In this document: positions 13,683-15,113 of the stretch, one piece after another
How positions within the stretch are numbered: the stretch's first letter is position 1
Layout of the letters: every line of letters begins with the position of its first letter
Notes under the pieces: model-generated
Told to the model about the DNA's origin: nothing
Databases searched by the model: none
The model's input: the letters and a program-made list of their open reading frames with translations, nothing else
Translations under genes and position numbers: made by a program
NCBI GenBank assembly: GCA_903881535.1
Contig: CAIRTT010000453.1
Coordinates: 1-15,113 of the forward strand
DNA: 15,113 nt
Source: an uncultured Armatimonadota bacterium
GTDB lineage: Bacteria; Armatimonadota; Armatimonadia; Armatimonadales; Armatimonadaceae
Direction: 5' to 3'

Positions 13683-15085
13683 AAAACACACTTCTAACTA
13701 AGGTTCTCTGCGCACTGATTTGCTTCACGCTTTCAGTGAGCCCCTCCATTGCAGCAGACAAGCCAAACATAATGCTGATTGTCGCAGATGACCTCGGTTG
13801 GAAAGATGTTGGCTATAACGATGGAGCGTTCAAGACGCCTAACATCGATGCGCTTGCCAAAGCAGGTGTTGTGTTTACCCAAGGGTATGCCGCCGCGGCA
13901 AACTGCCAACCCAGTCGCGCATCCCTGATGCGTGGTCAGTACACCGCACGCCACGGCGTCTATGCGGTCGATAGCACCAAGCGTGGACCTGTGGATGAAA
14001 TGCGTCTAGAGCCTGTCCCTAACAAGAGTGGACTTGCCCCCACAGCCCCTACCATCGCAAAAGCCATTCGCTCCGCGGGATATGAAACAGCTCTCTTTGG
14101 CAAATGGCACCTCGGGGGACCTGATGGCGCATCGCCAACACAACAGGGCTTCTCCGTGTTCCGTGATGCCATCGAGAGTCGCAAGGTCTCCGAACGAACC
14201 GCTCTGACCGCCTCCACAGACCCGAAGGCGATGTACACCACCAACCGTAATGTCATCACGTGGGCAACGGAACGGAAAGATACACCGTGGTTTGCAGCCG
14301 TGATGTACCACGGTATTCACACACCCCTGGAAGCGCGAACCGCGACACTGGAACGCCTGCAAATAACGGGCTTGCGTGGGCAGAAACTGAAATACGCAGC
14401 GTGTCTGGCAGATTTCGATGATGCAATTGGCTCTCTCATCAAGCAAATCCGTGCCCTTCCACGGGGACGAGAAACTGTCGTGATCTTTACATCCGATAAT
14501 GGCGCAACGCAACAGTCACCCCAGGAGCCCCTCCGTGGAAACAAGGGAGCCTACTACGAAGGTGGAATTCGAGTCCCACTCATCATCGATTGGCCAGGGC
14601 ATACAAAAGCCAGCACTGCATGCTATTCTCCTGTGACGCTGGTGGATATCTTTCCAACCCTCTGTGAAATCGCAGGTGCGACGGTGAATGCCGATTGGAA
14701 GTTGGATGGAATATCGCTTGTTAGAGCCTTAGATGGCGCTGATCTTAATCTTGAACGTGCGATCTTCTGGCACTTTCCGGGGTATCTGGATACACCAGTA
14801 CTGCGCGGTCGAGATCCGATTTTTCGCACACGGCCCGTTACCGTGATGCGAAAAGGTGATTACAAGCTTTTTGTGTACCATGAAGAGTGGCTCCTGGATG
14901 GTGGTGCATCCAATGTGCCTGGAAACCGAGCCGTAGAGCTCTACTATATGAAGAACGACTCTGGAGAGCGGCAGGAACTTTCTGCTGCGGAACCTAGCAT
15001 CCGGGATGCGCTCCTCGCCGAGGTTCTGGCATTCTGGAAGGCGAATGGGAATCCACTCCCCACACTGAAGAAGGTTGGCAATTGA
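13679..15085 (+). CDS. Sulfatase (S1 family), exported
   Basis: A 468-residue sulfatase with a classic signal peptide (MKNTLLTKVLCALICFTLSV, cleavage likely after SIAA near 26). KPNIMLIVADDLGW at 28-41 gives Asp37 and Asp38. CQPSR at 76-80 carries the formylglycine cysteine Cys76; FGKWHLGG at 140-147 supplies Lys142 and His144; MYHGIHTPL at 209-217 and TSDNGA at 271-276 (Asp273, Asn274) complete the active site, with PLRGNKGAYYEGGIRVP following. It is a different subtype from the upstream sulfatase (shorter, Gln after the signature Cys). The start codon overlaps the stop of the broken sulfatase fragment (ATGA), and its own ribosome site is poor, so translation may depend on upstream reading. 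It is probably matured by the FGE encoded two genes earlier. Confidence 0.93.
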   Translation: MKNTLLTKVLCALICFTLSVSPSIAADKPNIMLIVADDLGWKDVGYNDGAFKTPNIDALAKAGVVFTQGYAAAANCQPSRASLMRGQYTARHGVYAVDSTKRGPVDEMRLEPVPNKSGLAPTAPTIAKAIRSAGYETALFGKWHLGGPDGASPTQQGFSVFRDAIESRKVSERTALTASTDPKAMYTTNRNVITWATERKDTPWFAAVMYHGIHTPLEARTATLERLQITGLRGQKLKYAACLADFDDAIGSLIKQIRALPRGRETVVIFTSDNGATQQSPQEPLRGNKGAYYEGGIRVPLIIDWPGHTKASTACYSPVTLVDIFPTLCEIAGATVNADWKLDGISLVRALDGADLNLERAIFWHFPGYLDTPVLRGRDPIFRTRPVTVMRKGDYKLFVYHEEWLLDGGASNVPGNRAVELYYMKNDSGERQELSAAEPSIRDALLAEVLAFWKANGNPLPTLKKVGN

Positions 15086-15113
15086 GTACGATCAGCATCC
15101 ACAACTCGGATAA

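Larger units (their letters stand above)
1..15113. repeat. Dispersed over-represented pentamer GGATG / CATCC
   Basis: By hand count GGATG occurs about 75 times and CATCC about 66 times on the + strand, some 140 sites. About 30 would be expected at this length and base composition. The base before GGATG is rarely A (about 5 of 75), and correspondingly the base after CATCC is rarely T. Sites fall in all three reading frames and also between genes. No longer consensus is evident. Function unknown; see findings. Confidence 0.6.

Noticed and set aside
269..14262. Three further CACGTG hexamers (near 273, 9695 and 14258) as extra parS sites
   Set aside because: Their flanks do not match the TGTTN/GAAACA arms, and each lies inside a coding gene.
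1..15113. CRISPR array, tRNA/rRNA genes, insertion sequences
   Set aside because: No spaced direct-repeat array, no cloverleaf-like or rRNA-like segment and no transposase or terminal inverted repeats were seen.

Overview
This window most likely comes from a planctomycete or a close PVC-superphylum relative. The evidence is gene content: a large cytochrome-c/DUF1587-DUF1595-DUF1592-DUF1588-DUF1585 protein paired with a Tat-exported DUF1552 protein, two S1 sulfatases, and a formylglycine-generating enzyme (FGE). The sequence is of medium GC, and all genes but one lie on the + strand. The species is not identifiable by eye, and DUF1592/DUF1552 pairs also occur in Verrucomicrobia, Acidobacteria and some Proteobacteria.

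Layout. 1-816: the 3' part of leuC (leucine biosynthesis), closed by a strong hairpin terminator. 959-1426: an RDD membrane protein. 1337-1697: a 182-bp-period tandem duplication covering the RDD tail, its terminator and the tail of the convergent YqaJ-like nuclease (1662-2360, minus strand). 2400-2415: a perfect 16-bp palindrome matching the ParB-binding site parS, between the divergent YqaJ-like gene and a DUF1579-like gene (2442-2903). 3011-4135: a GT2 glycosyltransferase with an odd low-complexity tail. 4203-4784: a DnaQ-like 3'-5' exonuclease. 4920-9336: the DUF1592/DUF1552 pair. 9358-10101: a small HEFFH zinc metallopeptidase-like protein. 10153-13524: a tight SIMPL-FGE-sulfatase run. 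13540-13682: a frameshifted 5' fragment of a sulfatase. 13679-15085: a second complete sulfatase. The last 28 bases hold nothing recognisable.

How the genes fit together. The right half encodes mostly exported proteins: a multi-domain cytochrome-like protein with a Tat partner, a putative protease, an apparently membrane-anchored SIMPL protein, an FGE that probably converts the sulfatase active-site cysteine to formylglycine, and two sulfatases with intact C-x-P-S-R signatures. This suits desulfation and breakdown of sulfated polymers at the cell envelope. The left half is housekeeping, DNA metabolism and a chromosome-segregation site. The parS suggests, but does not prove, that the window lies in the origin-proximal part of the chromosome.

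The least explained signal is at the nucleotide level. The pentamer GGATG and its complement CATCC occur about 140 times by hand count, where about 30 are expected. They occur in both orientations, in all reading frames and also between genes, and A is rarely found just before GGATG. A recurrent CCGTAnAAT promoter-like element precedes several genes and, at one sulfatase, sits where it would give a leaderless mRNA.
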